A DNA stretch of 64,000 bases from Thalassococcus profundi (GCF_003344785.1 NZ_QPMK01000008.1:96373-160372); one strand, 5' to 3'; positions 26,111-35,044 are shown, counted from the first letter of the stretch. Numbers and translations: made by a program. Notes: a model not told the origin generated them from the letters alone.

Positions 26111-27111
26111 GCGGGGCAGATCTCAAGCAGATGAAAACCACCAAGAAAGCACCAGACGTGACCGCATCGGCCGTAGACGAAGGGCATCGCACGGTGCCAA
26201 TGCCCTTCGGTCACGCGCTGATCAAGCTGGCCGAGACGCGCCCCGAGATCGTGGGCATGAGCGCCGACCTGGCCAAATACACCGACATCCACATCTTTGC
26301 TGAACGGTTTCCCGACCGTTTTTACCAGATGGGCATGTCCGAGCAGCTTATGGCGACGGCAGCGGGGGGGCTGGCCAAGGAGGGCTTCGTTCCGTTCGCC
26401 ACCACCTACGCCACCTTCGCCTCGCGCCGTTGCTATGACTTCATGTCTCAGGCCGTTGCCGAACAGGATGCCAATGTGAAGCTGATCGGTGGCCTGCCGG
26501 GGCTGACAACCGGCTACGGGCCGAGCCATCAGGCAACGGACGACATCGCCATCTTCCGCGCGATGCCAAACATGACGGTGATCGATCCCTGCGACGCGTA
26601 TGAAATCGAGCAGATGGTCCCGGCGATCGCGGATTACCCCGGCCCGGTCTACACGCGCATTTTGCGTGGCAATGTCGCCAAGGTGCTGGACGAATACGAC
26701 TACCGCTTCGAACTGGGCCGGAGCGCCCTGCTGCGCGGCGGCCGTAACGTCCTGATCGTATCGACCGGTTTCATGACCATGAGGGCTCTCGACACCGCCA
26801 AGGAATTGCAGGCGGACGGCATCGACGTCGCGGTCCTGCACGTCCCCACCATCAAGCCGCTGGACGAAACGGGTATTCTGCGCGAGGTCCGCCGCACCGG
26901 TCGCCTAGTCGTCACGGCCGAGAACCACTCGATCATCGGGGGCCTGGGCGAGGCCGTGGCCAGTCTGATCGGCCGCTCGGGGATGGGCGTGGAGCTGCGC
27001 CAGATCGCGCTGCCTGACCGATTCCTCGACGCCGGTACGCTGGGCGTGCTCCAGCATCGTTACGGCATATCGAGGGCCGCGATGTGCGAGAGCATCAAGA
27101 GGTGGCTATGA
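26107..27111 (+). CDS. Transketolase, C-terminal (pyrimidine-binding) subunit
   Basis: The 334-aa protein carries the pyrimidine-binding domain with catalytic-type Glu in FYQMGMSEQLMATAAGGLAKEG and the TTYATFASRR segment, then the C-terminal transketolase domain (RNVLIVSTGFMTMRALDTAKEL). The N-terminal 30 residues are a charged extension. Together with the upstream subunit it makes a heteromeric enzyme. The stop overlaps the next SDR start (ATGA). Confidence 0.9.
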   Translation: MSGADLKQMKTTKKAPDVTASAVDEGHRTVPMPFGHALIKLAETRPEIVGMSADLAKYTDIHIFAERFPDRFYQMGMSEQLMATAAGGLAKEGFVPFATTYATFASRRCYDFMSQAVAEQDANVKLIGGLPGLTTGYGPSHQATDDIAIFRAMPNMTVIDPCDAYEIEQMVPAIADYPGPVYTRILRGNVAKVLDEYDYRFELGRSALLRGGRNVLIVSTGFMTMRALDTAKELQADGIDVAVLHVPTIKPLDETGILREVRRTGRLVVTAENHSIIGGLGEAVASLIGRSGMGVELRQIALPDRFLDAGTLGVLQHRYGISRAAMCESIKRWL

Positions 27112-27863
27112 CCGGCAGTCAGGGGTCATGGGGGACCCTGGTCCTGACGGGCGGTGCTTCGGGTATCGGCCGCGGGATCCTGGGTCTTGCGGTCGACGCG
27201 GGCTACCGCGTCGGCGTCATTGATCTGCCCGGAGAGGCGCTTGATGCGCTGGCATCGGAATTCGCGGAGGCAGCCGTCGTCACCAGCGGCGCCGACATCA
27301 CCGACGAGGCGGCGGTGGAAGCGGCCATTGCCGGGTTCGCCAAGGGAGGCGAACTGTGCGGCGTGGTAAACTGTGCCGGTGTCGGGCAGAATACGCCTTT
27401 CGCCGAGACGACCGCGGACCAGTTGCGCAAGGTGCTCGACGTGAACGTCGTTGGCAGCTTCATCGTTGCCAAGGCTGCCGCGCCTTTCCTCAACAATGGC
27501 GCTATCGTCAACATCACTTCGGTCTCCGGGATCCAGGGCAGCGTGGGGCGGGCGGCCTACGGTGCCTCGAAGGGCGCGGTAAACACTCTAACCCGAATCC
27601 TCGCGACGGAACTGGCTCCAAAGGGCATCCGCGTCAACGCGATCGCACCCGGCCCGGTGGAGACGGCGATGGCCGCCCGCTGGCACGACGACGAAACCCG
27701 CCGAACATGGATTTCGCGCGTGCCGATGGGCCGTTACGGTACGATTGAGGAAATTGCGTCGATGACCCTTGCCCTGCTCGACGGGGACGTCTCGGGGTTC
27801 GTGAACGGCAAGGTCATCGCGGTGGACGGCGGCTTCTGCGCGGCACGGCCGATGTCAGAATAG
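27108..27863 (+). CDS. SDR-family oxidoreductase
   Basis: The 251-aa classical SDR has TGGASGIGRG (nucleotide binding), NCAGVGQ, Ser in ITSVSG and YxxxK in YGASK, and the C-terminal FVNGKVIAVDGGF. ATG 27108 overlaps the transketolase stop, so the four genes 24363-27863 are one translationally coupled unit. Substrate is unknown. Confidence 0.87.
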   Translation: MTGSQGSWGTLVLTGGASGIGRGILGLAVDAGYRVGVIDLPGEALDALASEFAEAAVVTSGADITDEAAVEAAIAGFAKGGELCGVVNCAGVGQNTPFAETTADQLRKVLDVNVVGSFIVAKAAAPFLNNGAIVNITSVSGIQGSVGRAAYGASKGAVNTLTRILATELAPKGIRVNAIAPGPVETAMAARWHDDETRRTWISRVPMGRYGTIEEIASMTLALLDGDVSGFVNGKVIAVDGGFCAARPMSE

Positions 27864-27876
27864 GGAAGGAGACCGC

Positions 27877-28909
27877 ATGCCACGCGCACGGATCGTCGGA
27901 TGGGAACACAGCAAGTTCGGCCGGGCCGAGGAACCGGATCTGGAAGCCCTGCTCGCTGGCCTGGTGCCAGCTGCCCTCGTCCATGCCGGCCTCGGGGCCG
28001 AGGACGTGGACGGAGTCTTTCTCGGGACCTATAACAACGGCTTTTGCCGGCAGGCGTTCGAGGGCTCGATCGTTGGCGTGGCCTGTCCCGAGCTGGCCCA
28101 TGTCCCTGCGACCCACCTTGAGAACGCCTGTGCCACCGGCTCGGCCGCGCTTTATGCCGCGCTCGATTTCCTCGAAGCCGGGCGCGGTCGGGTCGCGATC
28201 GTCGTCGGCGCCGAGAGGATGACCGCAATTCCGACGCGGCAAGCGGGTGAGATCATGCTCTCGGCCTCCTATGTGCCGGAGGAGGCTGACGTGGACGGCG
28301 GGTTCGCCGGCCTCTTCGGCCAAATCGCGAACGGCTATTTCCAAGCCAACGGGGACCATTCGCTGGAACTGGCGATGATTGCCGCAAAAAATCACGAAAA
28401 CGACACCCTGAACCCCTACGCCCACATGCGCAAATCGCTGGGCGTGGAGTTCTGCAACGATGTGAGCGACCGGAACCCGCGCGTCGCGGGACCGCTCCGA
28501 CGCACCGACTGTGCGCTTATCTCGGACGGGGCCGTGGCGATGGTGCTGGCGGTGCCAGAGGTCGCCGACACCCTGGAGTGCGGCATCGCCTTCCGGGCGC
28601 GATCGCAGGTCAATGACGTGCTGCCGCTGTCGCGCCGCGATCCCACCGCCTTTGCCGGCGCCGCCGGCGCTTGGCGCAAGTCTCTAGAGACTGCCGGGCT
28701 GAACCTCGACGATATTGATATGGTCGAGACGCATGACTGCTTCACCATTGCGGAACTGCTGGAATACGAAGCCATGGGCCTGGCGCCGCGAGGGCAGGGG
28801 GGCCGCGTCATCCGAGAGGGCCTTACCACGCGTGGCGGCAAGCTGCCGGTAAATCCCTCGGGAGGGTTGAAGTCGCGCGGTCATCCGCTCGGCGCAACGG
28901 GGGTGTCCG
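27877..28909 (+). pseudogene. Thiolase-family protein (acetyl-CoA acetyltransferase-like), 3'-truncated
   Basis: About 344 residues match SCP-x-type thiolases: the active cysteine in ENACATGSAALYAALDFL, the VETHDCFTIAELLEYEAMGL segment and the histidine motif in GGLKSRGHPLGATGVS. Just after that motif the similarity stops, with the last 40 or so residues including the second catalytic cysteine missing. The frame then continues out of phase into an acyl-CoA synthetase remnant to a stop at 29070. AAGGAG precedes the ATG. Confidence 0.8.
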
Positions 28910-29218
28910 CGCGAGATCGAGGAAAGACTGCTCGAACATCCAGCCATCGCCGAAATCGCTGTGCTCGGATGTCCGCACCCAAAGTGGGGTCAAGTCGGTC
29001 TGGCTGTCTGTGTCAAGGCCGAGGGTCGAGACGTCGATCCGCAAGAGCTTTCGGACCACCTGCGACCTAAGCTGGCACGCTATAAACATCCCGCAGCCTA
29101 TGTGTTCGTGGCCGAGATGCCGAAGTCCAGCTACGGCAAGATCACCAAGCGGCAAGTCGAGGCCATGCTCAAGGAGAGGGGCGTCTGGCCGGATTTCGGT
29201 CAAAGTCTTGTACAGTAG
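28907..29218 (+). pseudogene. Acyl-CoA synthetase (AMP-forming), C-terminal remnant
   Basis: In the frame +1 to the thiolase, about 103 residues form the C-terminal mobile domain of an AMP-dependent acyl-CoA ligase: REIEERLLEHPAIAEIAVLG, then DPQELSDHLRPKLARYKHP and the end motif MPKSSYGKITKRQVE with the catalytic-type lysine. The AMP-binding N-terminal 400 residues are absent. The left border is the fusion with the thiolase. Confidence 0.82.
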
Positions 29219-29282
29219 CCATTGTGTCTGTCAGGTATCCTGACCAACCCATTTCTGGAGGTACCTGCACGGTGCGTTCGTG

Positions 29283-29384
29283 AGTGCACAAGCTTTCAGA
29301 CCACCGCGGCTATGATGACTTTTTGCGGGTTTCTGGCGTTGCGGAGCCGCTGAGCGAAGACTTTAATGGTCGAGGTGCGATGCA
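29283..29384 (-). mobile_element. IS110-type transposase remnant
   Basis: The minus-strand frame RTSTIKVFAQRLRNARNPQKVIIAAVV, followed after a stop by KLVHS, resembles the C-terminal end of IS110-family transposases (RAFAERLRAAGKRPKVALVAAMRKLL type). Only about 30 residues are recognisable, and there is a stop codon inside. It is fused to the truncated HTH copy. Confidence 0.45.
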
Positions 29385-29520
29385 TGCGCATCTCGCCGGA
29401 CTTGAGCATGGAGACCACGTTCGGGCGCTCGAAGCCGATCTCGTTGGCGATCTCGCGTTGCGTCTTGCCGCTGGCGTCGATGGCTTCTGCGATCAGGCGG
29501 GCGGTAGGGCTGTCGGTCAT
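29296..29520 (-). pseudogene. HTH protein, truncated second copy fused to IS remnant
   Basis: The first 46 or so codons are nearly identical to the HTH protein at 4843-5271 (MTDSPTARLIAEAIDASGK ... KSGEMRM). The sequence then switches to the IS110-like remnant and stops, losing the C-terminal two thirds. The helix-turn-helix itself is whole, so a short DNA-binding peptide could still be made. Confidence 0.7.
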
Positions 29521-29680
29521 GTCGTACCTCTACATCATGTTGCTTGTGCAGTGATGATAGAAGGAGGGCAGGGGTCCGTGATCGGACCTGGGGCTGTGGA
29601 CAAGATGTCCTAGAACGAGTGGGCTTTGGCTTTAGGGGCGTGTTGGGTGCGGGCCGCAGGGTCAGCGTCGATCCTTGGAG
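29382..29680. repeat. 299-bp repeat, copy B
   Basis: Ungapped match to 5133-5431 in the same orientation, 24.2 kb away. The break at 29382 is where the IS110-like remnant begins; the other end is the shared GATCCTTGGAG. Confidence 0.85.
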
Positions 29681-30069
29681 TTCGGCTGGAGGAGCGGTTG
29701 CGGGAAACTGCCACAATGGTGACTGGCCAATGCCAGCCCAAGCTGACTTTCACCGCCGAAAGGGAATTTTCTCGAGTAAGCGGAAACTTCCTCGGGCCGA
29801 GTTCATAGTGAAAGTTCTCGAAGCACAATCTCCTAAGACAGGCAGATAGGGCAGAAAGCGGAAGTCCGTTGAAGGTGCGGAAAGACCGCCACCTAGGTCG
29901 AGAAGCTGCTTTTCACGACAGGCGCAAGAACAGGGTCTGCTGCGGATAACGTTCTTTGGTTCGGTGCTGCCGTCGGCGCCGGGCGTGAGAAATGGACGCG
30001 TTACGGTTTTTCCGACTTGCATTACGCTGAAAAACATCCATATACCATCCATACAGATGGAGATTGATC
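29521..30069. other. Non-coding stretch before the RHH regulator
   Basis: Positions 29521-29680 belong to repeat copy B. From 29681 to about 30010 I see no supported gene; open frames there are short and lack recognisable motifs. The last 55 bases hold the promoter and operator of the RHH gene. Confidence 0.5.
30017..30053 (+). promoter_or_regulatory. Promoter with direct-repeat operator for the RHH operon
   Basis: A -35 box TTGCAT (30017-30022) and -10 box TATACC (30041-30046) are 18 bases apart. Two direct repeats CATCCATA (30035-30042 and 30046-30053), 11 bp apart, overlap the -10 box. Short direct repeats one helical turn apart are the usual target of ribbon-helix-helix proteins, so the product of the next gene may repress itself here. 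Confidence 0.6.
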
Positions 30070-30486
30070 GTGAGCAACATCAGACACCTGCGTGACAAGA
30101 CGCCCGAGAGCGAAAAGATCACCATCAACCTCGGCTATGTGGACCTGGGGCGCATTGATCTGCTGGTACAGGAAGGGTTCTATTCCAATCGCAGCGATTT
30201 CATCCGTACCGCGATCCGCAACCACCTGGACAGTCACGCGGATGTCGTCACCAAGTCGGTCGAGCGGCATACGATGGAACTGGGTCTGCGCGACTACAGC
30301 CGGACCGACCTCGAAGCGCTGCGGGACGCGGGGGAAGTCCTGCATGTGAAAGTCGTGGGGCTGGCGCGCATCGATCCCGACGTCTCGCCGGAACTCGCTC
30401 TCCAGACCATCGGCTCGATCACCGTTCTGGGCGCGCTGCAAGCCTCGAACGAGGTGAAAAAGGCGCTCGCCGACCGCATTCGATAA
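30070..30486 (+). CDS. Ribbon-helix-helix (CopG-type) transcriptional regulator
   Basis: The 138-aa protein has an N-terminal ribbon-helix-helix: EKITINLGYVDLGRIDLLVQEGFYSNRSDFIRTAIRNHL (about residues 15-55). A C-terminal part of about 80 residues (LHVKVVGLARIDPDVSPEL) may sense a ligand or oligomerise. The start is GTG 30070 with GGAGA 6 bases upstream. It lies 30 bases before a PHB-depolymerase-type gene, which it probably co-regulates. Confidence 0.82.
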   Translation: MSNIRHLRDKTPESEKITINLGYVDLGRIDLLVQEGFYSNRSDFIRTAIRNHLDSHADVVTKSVERHTMELGLRDYSRTDLEALRDAGEVLHVKVVGLARIDPDVSPELALQTIGSITVLGALQASNEVKKALADRIR

Positions 30487-30516
30487 CTCAACATATCTTA
30501 TCCAAGGACCAACATC

Positions 30517-31602
30517 ATGTTCGATTTCAACATCGGCGCGCGGCGCCCGATGACCGGGGAGGCGCGCGCCAAGAGGCTGGCGGACGCGCAGGAACTGGTG
30601 CAGCGCCAGCTTGCGCAGCACGGGCTCGACGGCGCTTCTTCGCCGTCTCAACTGTCCAACGCAGACGGTTTGACGCGGCTGTTGCAGCGGCTACTGCCGG
30701 TCGGCGAAAGCCCGACAAGGGCAACTCCGGTCCCGGAGCGGCTGGACCTCCCCGCCGGGGCGCAATTTCTCTCCGGCAGACATCAGGGCAGGAGCGGAAG
30801 CCGCGCCTATCGTACTTATGTTCCGGCCTCGGCCGACGCGGGCGCCACTGCGATCGTCATGATGCTGCACGGCTGCACGCAGACGCTCGAAGATTTCGCC
30901 ATCGGCACCGGCATGAACGCCCTTGCCGAACGGTACGGGTTCGTCGTGCTCTACCCCGAGCAATCGCGCGGTGCGAACGCGCAGACCTGCTGGAACTGGT
31001 TCAGCCCGAACGACCAGACCCGCGACAGGGGAGAACCCGAAATCCTTGCCGGCATGGCACGGGAGGCGATGTCGCATTACGATGTCCCGCCCGATCGGTG
31101 CTTTGTGGCCGGGCTCTCCGCCGGAGCGGCCATGGCGGTCATCCTCGGGACGACCTACCCGGATGTTTTTGCCGCTGCAGGCGTCCATTCGGGCTTGCCT
31201 TACAGGTCCGCAAGAGACGTCGCTTCCGCCTTTGCCGCCATGGCCGGTCAACGCTCCGAGCAATCGGCAGAACCAAGCCACCCCGGGATCCGCACGATCG
31301 TGTTTCATGGCTCCGCAGACAGCACGGTGCATGTCTCCAACGGCGACGGCATCGCCCGGAATGCCGATCGAAACGCGCCGTCACCCAGCCTGCAGACGAC
31401 CCGGACGGGTCAGGTGAACGGACGCACCTGCTCCGTCACGACTTCGACCGGACCCGACGGGCGCGATCATCTGGAACACTGGGTGATCGACGGGTTGGGC
31501 CACGCCTGGTCGGGCGGGCAGCCCGGCGGCTCCTACACAGATCCGCAGGGCCCTGACGCGAGCGCGGAAATGATACGCTTCTTCTTCGAATTCAAGGACT
31601 GA
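30517..31602 (+). CDS. PHB depolymerase-family esterase
   Basis: The 361-aa alpha/beta hydrolase has the oxyanion segment MMLHGCTQTLEDFA, nucleophile Ser in GLSAGAAMA, Asp in FHGSADSTVHVSNG and His in GLGHAWSGG. NAQTCWNWFSPNDQTRDRGEPEI is typical of the family of poly(3-hydroxybutyrate) depolymerase-like and feruloyl-type esterases. No signal peptide is seen; the first 90 residues are polar and helical, so it may act inside the cell. It follows the RHH regulator in one operon. Confidence 0.87.
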   Translation: MFDFNIGARRPMTGEARAKRLADAQELVQRQLAQHGLDGASSPSQLSNADGLTRLLQRLLPVGESPTRATPVPERLDLPAGAQFLSGRHQGRSGSRAYRTYVPASADAGATAIVMMLHGCTQTLEDFAIGTGMNALAERYGFVVLYPEQSRGANAQTCWNWFSPNDQTRDRGEPEILAGMAREAMSHYDVPPDRCFVAGLSAGAAMAVILGTTYPDVFAAAGVHSGLPYRSARDVASAFAAMAGQRSEQSAEPSHPGIRTIVFHGSADSTVHVSNGDGIARNADRNAPSPSLQTTRTGQVNGRTCSVTTSTGPDGRDHLEHWVIDGLGHAWSGGQPGGSYTDPQGPDASAEMIRFFFEFKD

Positions 31603-31607
31603 CAGAC

Positions 31608-32840
31608 ATGACCATGACACTCACCTTCGATGCCGTCAGCGAGCAGGCGCCCGGAGCAAAATGGCATAAACGCTGGCTGCGGTCGTGGCCCGCCTATGAA
31701 GCCTGGTTCGTTGCCCGTGGTGGCGATGCCGGACCCGAGCGGTCCGCCTGCCGTGCCGCACTGGATCGGCATATGCCGGAACTGCTGCCGATCTACGACC
31801 AGCTTGTCGCGATCGCCGGCGGCGGTGACCGCGCGGCGCGGTTCCTGTCCACCTGGTGTCCCCCGCGGTATCTGGGTGGCTGCTCTCTCGCCGCGATGTC
31901 GGACGGCACCGATGTGCGCCTGCTGCGCAACTACGACCTGGCGCCGGATCTGAACGAGGGTCTGCTCTTGCGCAGCGAATGGAGCGGCAGGCCGGTCATG
32001 GGCATGGTCGAATTCCTCTGGGGCCTGTCCGACGGTATCAACGATGCCGGTCTCAGCGTCGCGCTGGCCTATGGCGGGCGGTCGGAGACCGGCGAAGGCT
32101 TCGGCGTCACGACGATCCTGCGCTATGTGCTGGAGGTCTGCGATACCGTGGAAGAGGCGCTCATCGTCCTCGACCGGGTGCCGTCACACATGGCCTACAA
32201 CCTCGTTTTGGCCGACGCATCGGGCGCGACCGCGAGCGTGGAGCTGGCCCCGGGCGGCGGGGCGAAACGCATGCCCCGCGCCATCGCCACGAACCATCAG
32301 AGCGGCGCAGCGGTGCCGGATCGCGCTGCCTTCACTCGCACCTACGACCGGCACAATTACCTCAGCACGCTGCAAGTCGGCGTTCGGGACCTGCACAGCA
32401 GCTTCACCCGTGCGCCACTTCGGCAGGACCGTTTTGCCGAGGGGTTCGGCACGCTGTTCACCGCCGAATACGATCCCCGGGGGCGGTCAATGCGCCTGAT
32501 CTGGAAGAACGAGTGCTGGCACCAGACGCTCGCGCAATTCGAGGAGGGGCAGCGCGTCATCGACTATGCAAGCACGGATCGTCACGCCGGAAGTCCCGGC
32601 TGGACAGCTGAAATAGACTGGTCTTGGTCTGCATGGATCGATTGGGCCAGGGTGGGACGAGATTACCGTAGCGCTTCCTGTAGCAATCCGATTGCGGCGA
32701 GGCCGGAAAATAGCGAAGTTACCTTGTTTTACTGGGCCATTTCGTACAACGACGGGAGAATATTGGTGCCCGGGGGCGGAATCGAACCACCGACACGAGG
32801 ATTTTCAATCCGTCCTGAAGGTGGTTTTGCACTGGCGTAG
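31608..32840 (+). CDS. C45-type autoproteolytic acyltransferase/hydrolase
   Basis: The 410-aa frame resembles acyl-CoA:6-aminopenicillanate acyltransferase-like (peptidase C45) proteins. The likely self-processing nucleophile is the cysteine in GGCSLAAMSDGTDVRLLRNYDL, with the ITDAGLSVALAYGG-type strand following. Recognisable homology ends near WSWSAWIDWARVGRDY (about 32665). The last 55 or so residues are read through DNA that includes the tRNA-Phe fragment, so the original stop seems lost and the tail is not native. It overlaps nothing and starts 5 bases after the esterase. Confidence 0.75.
   Translation: MTMTLTFDAVSEQAPGAKWHKRWLRSWPAYEAWFVARGGDAGPERSACRAALDRHMPELLPIYDQLVAIAGGGDRAARFLSTWCPPRYLGGCSLAAMSDGTDVRLLRNYDLAPDLNEGLLLRSEWSGRPVMGMVEFLWGLSDGINDAGLSVALAYGGRSETGEGFGVTTILRYVLEVCDTVEEALIVLDRVPSHMAYNLVLADASGATASVELAPGGGAKRMPRAIATNHQSGAAVPDRAAFTRTYDRHNYLSTLQVGVRDLHSSFTRAPLRQDRFAEGFGTLFTAEYDPRGRSMRLIWKNECWHQTLAQFEEGQRVIDYASTDRHAGSPGWTAEIDWSWSAWIDWARVGRDYRSASCSNPIAARPENSEVTLFYWAISYNDGRILVPGGGIEPPTRGFSIRPEGGFALA
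32764..32815 (-). repeat. Attachment-site repeat, left (tRNA-Phe 3' end)
   Basis: Read on the minus strand, this is the anticodon arm with GATTGAAAATCC, the T-arm GGTTCGATTCC and the acceptor end GCACCA of tRNA-Phe(GAA). The 5' half of the tRNA is absent. It matches 49608-49659 in 51 of 52 bases. Confidence 0.8.
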
Positions 32841-33032
32841 CTGCAACGATCCTTACCTAATTCTAGAATATCTCAAGCTGCAGGCGATGTCATTGTGTCA
32901 GTATCATCGGTGAGGCAGCTGGTGGCTGGACGCGACGAGAAAGACAACCCTTGTACATAGATGAGCTGGATATCGGGTTCAGATAGCAAATTCAGATTAT
33001 GTGTACGGTCGAATTTGGTCCGAAGCTGCAGT

Positions 33033-34049
33033 TCAGCAATAGGTGGTTAAGTCGCCTCGGCATTCGGAGCAAAGCACCCGAAAGACCTCGTTCCAGCTTG
33101 CGGCAAAAACCTCTTCGAAAGCGTGGTTTTGGCGGGTGCAGACGGACTGAACCGGCGGGGTGCCTTCCGCCAGTTTCAGAATTTCGCGGCGCCATCCGTC
33201 GACAGACCTTTCGCTGACAAGAATGGCGCCATGCGTGACATGGTCGACCAGCCCGTCGACCGGGTTCACCAGCAAAGGGCGTCCTGCAGCCATGGCCTCT
33301 ATTGCGACGAGGCCATAGGCTTCCCAGGCCGATGGCATCGCGACGGCGTCTACAGCTTCCATCGCGTTTAGCGGGTCCGACGCGAAACCCATGAAACGGA
33401 TCCTCGGATCGTCCTGGGCCAAGTGACGAAGATGCGCTTCCTCCGCTCCTTCGCCGTAGATATGCAGGGCGAGGTCGGAACGGTTGATCTGGCGAAATGC
33501 TTTTATCAGGGTGTCGAAGCCTTTTTGCCTGTCGAGCCGTCCGATCGCACCGAGGATCTTCGCGGGTCTGTCGACGGGTGCAAGGGCGCGGAAGCCGGAC
33601 AGATCGACACAGGATTGGATGACCGTCAGTTTTTCGGCGGGGACTGCACCACTGCGTTCCAGCCAGCGTCCCTGAGCATGGCTAACCGCGACGGTACGGT
33701 CAAAAAGGCGAAAAGCCGTTCGGAGAAGCAGGCCGAACCTGCGTGTGTGAGTGACATTGGCGGCGACGAAGCCCTCGGTGTAGCTGTGCTCGACGTGCAC
33801 AAGCGGCGTGCGCGGATGGAAAGCCCGCAAGGTCGCAACCAGCGGCATCATGCGCCAGCTGATTGCCAAGTGAGAGACGATGGAATCCGCCCGGACACGA
33901 TCGGCGAGCACGCCGTAGCGGTCCACGACCCGCAGTTCATGATCCGCATCTCGCGACAGCGCGTGGCTGGTCAGGATGTGATCCAGCACTCGCATGACGC
34001 CGCCGGCCGTTGTGTCGTCGACAAGGTGAACGACCCGCAGGCGACCCAT
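33033..34049 (-). CDS. Glycosyltransferase, GT4 family
   Basis: The 338-aa protein has the GT-B fold of family 4. The N-terminal part has VVHLVDDTTAGGVMRVLDHI; the C-terminal half has ILGAIGRLDRQKGFDTLIKAF and the donor-binding EX7E-type motif in MPSAWEAYGLVAIEAMAAGRP. It adds a sugar to the lipid-linked exopolysaccharide repeat unit. The start overlaps the upstream glycosyltransferase stop by one base (TGATG). Last gene of the four-gene minus-strand operon 33033-37223. Confidence 0.87.
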   Translation of the reverse strand: MGRLRVVHLVDDTTAGGVMRVLDHILTSHALSRDADHELRVVDRYGVLADRVRADSIVSHLAISWRMMPLVATLRAFHPRTPLVHVEHSYTEGFVAANVTHTRRFGLLLRTAFRLFDRTVAVSHAQGRWLERSGAVPAEKLTVIQSCVDLSGFRALAPVDRPAKILGAIGRLDRQKGFDTLIKAFRQINRSDLALHIYGEGAEEAHLRHLAQDDPRIRFMGFASDPLNAMEAVDAVAMPSAWEAYGLVAIEAMAAGRPLLVNPVDGLVDHVTHGAILVSERSVDGWRREILKLAEGTPPVQSVCTRQNHAFEEVFAASWNEVFRVLCSECRGDLTTYC

Positions 34050-35044
34050 CAGACTGCCTCCGACGTACAAAGCCGCTGGGCGTACTTCATGATTCGTCGC
34101 AGGACGGCCGTGCCGCAAAGTGACAACACCGCGGTTGCTGCGAGGGTGACGAGAGATTTCGCCGGTTCCTCGATCAACGGCACAGAGGAGTGTGCCATCC
34201 AGTCGCGCGAGAGGGCCGCCGCGCGGGGGGCGTCGAGGTCGCTGATCGCGCGCCGTGCCAGGTACCGGAGCTGGTAGGCCCGGGCGGCGGGGGTGTTGAC
34301 GTCGAAGAAAGCGGGGTTGAGCGGGGTGAGCTTCGTCACCATCCGTTCCCACGCGGCACGCTGGCGGTCGGTCGCAGCCGACAGCCCGCCCGCGTTGATC
34401 CGGTACTGGGTCCATAGACCCGGAATGCCTTCAAAGACCCACTCTGTCCTGAGCGCGATCCGGAGCCAGCATTCGATATCCTCGGACTGCCGGAAGGTCT
34501 CGTCGAAATACCAGTCGCGCAGGGTCTCGTGGCGCGGGCGGAAAGCGATCTCGTCGAACACCGCACGGCGCATGACCGCGGCGGAGCCATTGCCGATGGG
34601 GTTGCGCTTGAAGATCGTCGCGGCGTCGATGCCGGTCAGGCGCGGGCGCTGCGCCTGGCCCGTCAGCGCGCCTTCGTCGTTCATCAGAGCGGAGCCGCAG
34701 TAACTGATTCCGACCTGAGGATTTGCGTCCAGATGCGCGACATGCCGCGCCAGCTTTTCCGGCAGCCACAGGTCATCGGCATCACAAAAGCCGATGTACC
34801 TTCCGCGCGCGGCGGCGATGCCGCTGTTGCGCGCTCCGGCGAGGCCGCGGTTGGCCTGCCGTATGACCCGGACACGGGGGTCGCAGGCAAAACGGGCTGC
34901 GATCTCGGGGGTGGCATCGGTGGAGCCGTCGTCCACGACAATGATCTCGTAGGCGGGGTGGGTCTGGTGCAGCAGGGCGGTCATGGTGGCCCAGAGGGTG
35001 TCGGCGACGTTGAAGGCGGGCACGATGATGGAGGCGAAGGTCAT
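34049..35044 (-). CDS. Glycosyltransferase, GT2 family
   Basis: The 331-aa protein is a GT-A inverting glycosyltransferase: SIIVPAFNVADTLWATM, VVDDGSTDATPEIAARF and the DXD motif in IGFCDADDLWLPEKL. The C-terminal third (QYRINAGGLSAATDRQRAAWERM) resembles polysaccharide GT2 proteins. It lies 18 bases after the neighbouring GT2 gene, to which it is clearly related. Confidence 0.9.
   Translation of the reverse strand: MTFASIIVPAFNVADTLWATMTALLHQTHPAYEIIVVDDGSTDATPEIAARFACDPRVRVIRQANRGLAGARNSGIAAARGRYIGFCDADDLWLPEKLARHVAHLDANPQVGISYCGSALMNDEGALTGQAQRPRLTGIDAATIFKRNPIGNGSAAVMRRAVFDEIAFRPRHETLRDWYFDETFRQSEDIECWLRIALRTEWVFEGIPGLWTQYRINAGGLSAATDRQRAAWERMVTKLTPLNPAFFDVNTPAARAYQLRYLARRAISDLDAPRAAALSRDWMAHSSVPLIEEPAKSLVTLAATAVLSLCGTAVLRRIMKYAQRLCTSEAV

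Noticed and set aside
32764..32815. Possible tRNA-Phe gene
   Set aside because: Only the anticodon stem, T-arm and acceptor 3' end are present. The D-arm and 5' acceptor strand are missing in both copies, so neither is a tRNA gene.
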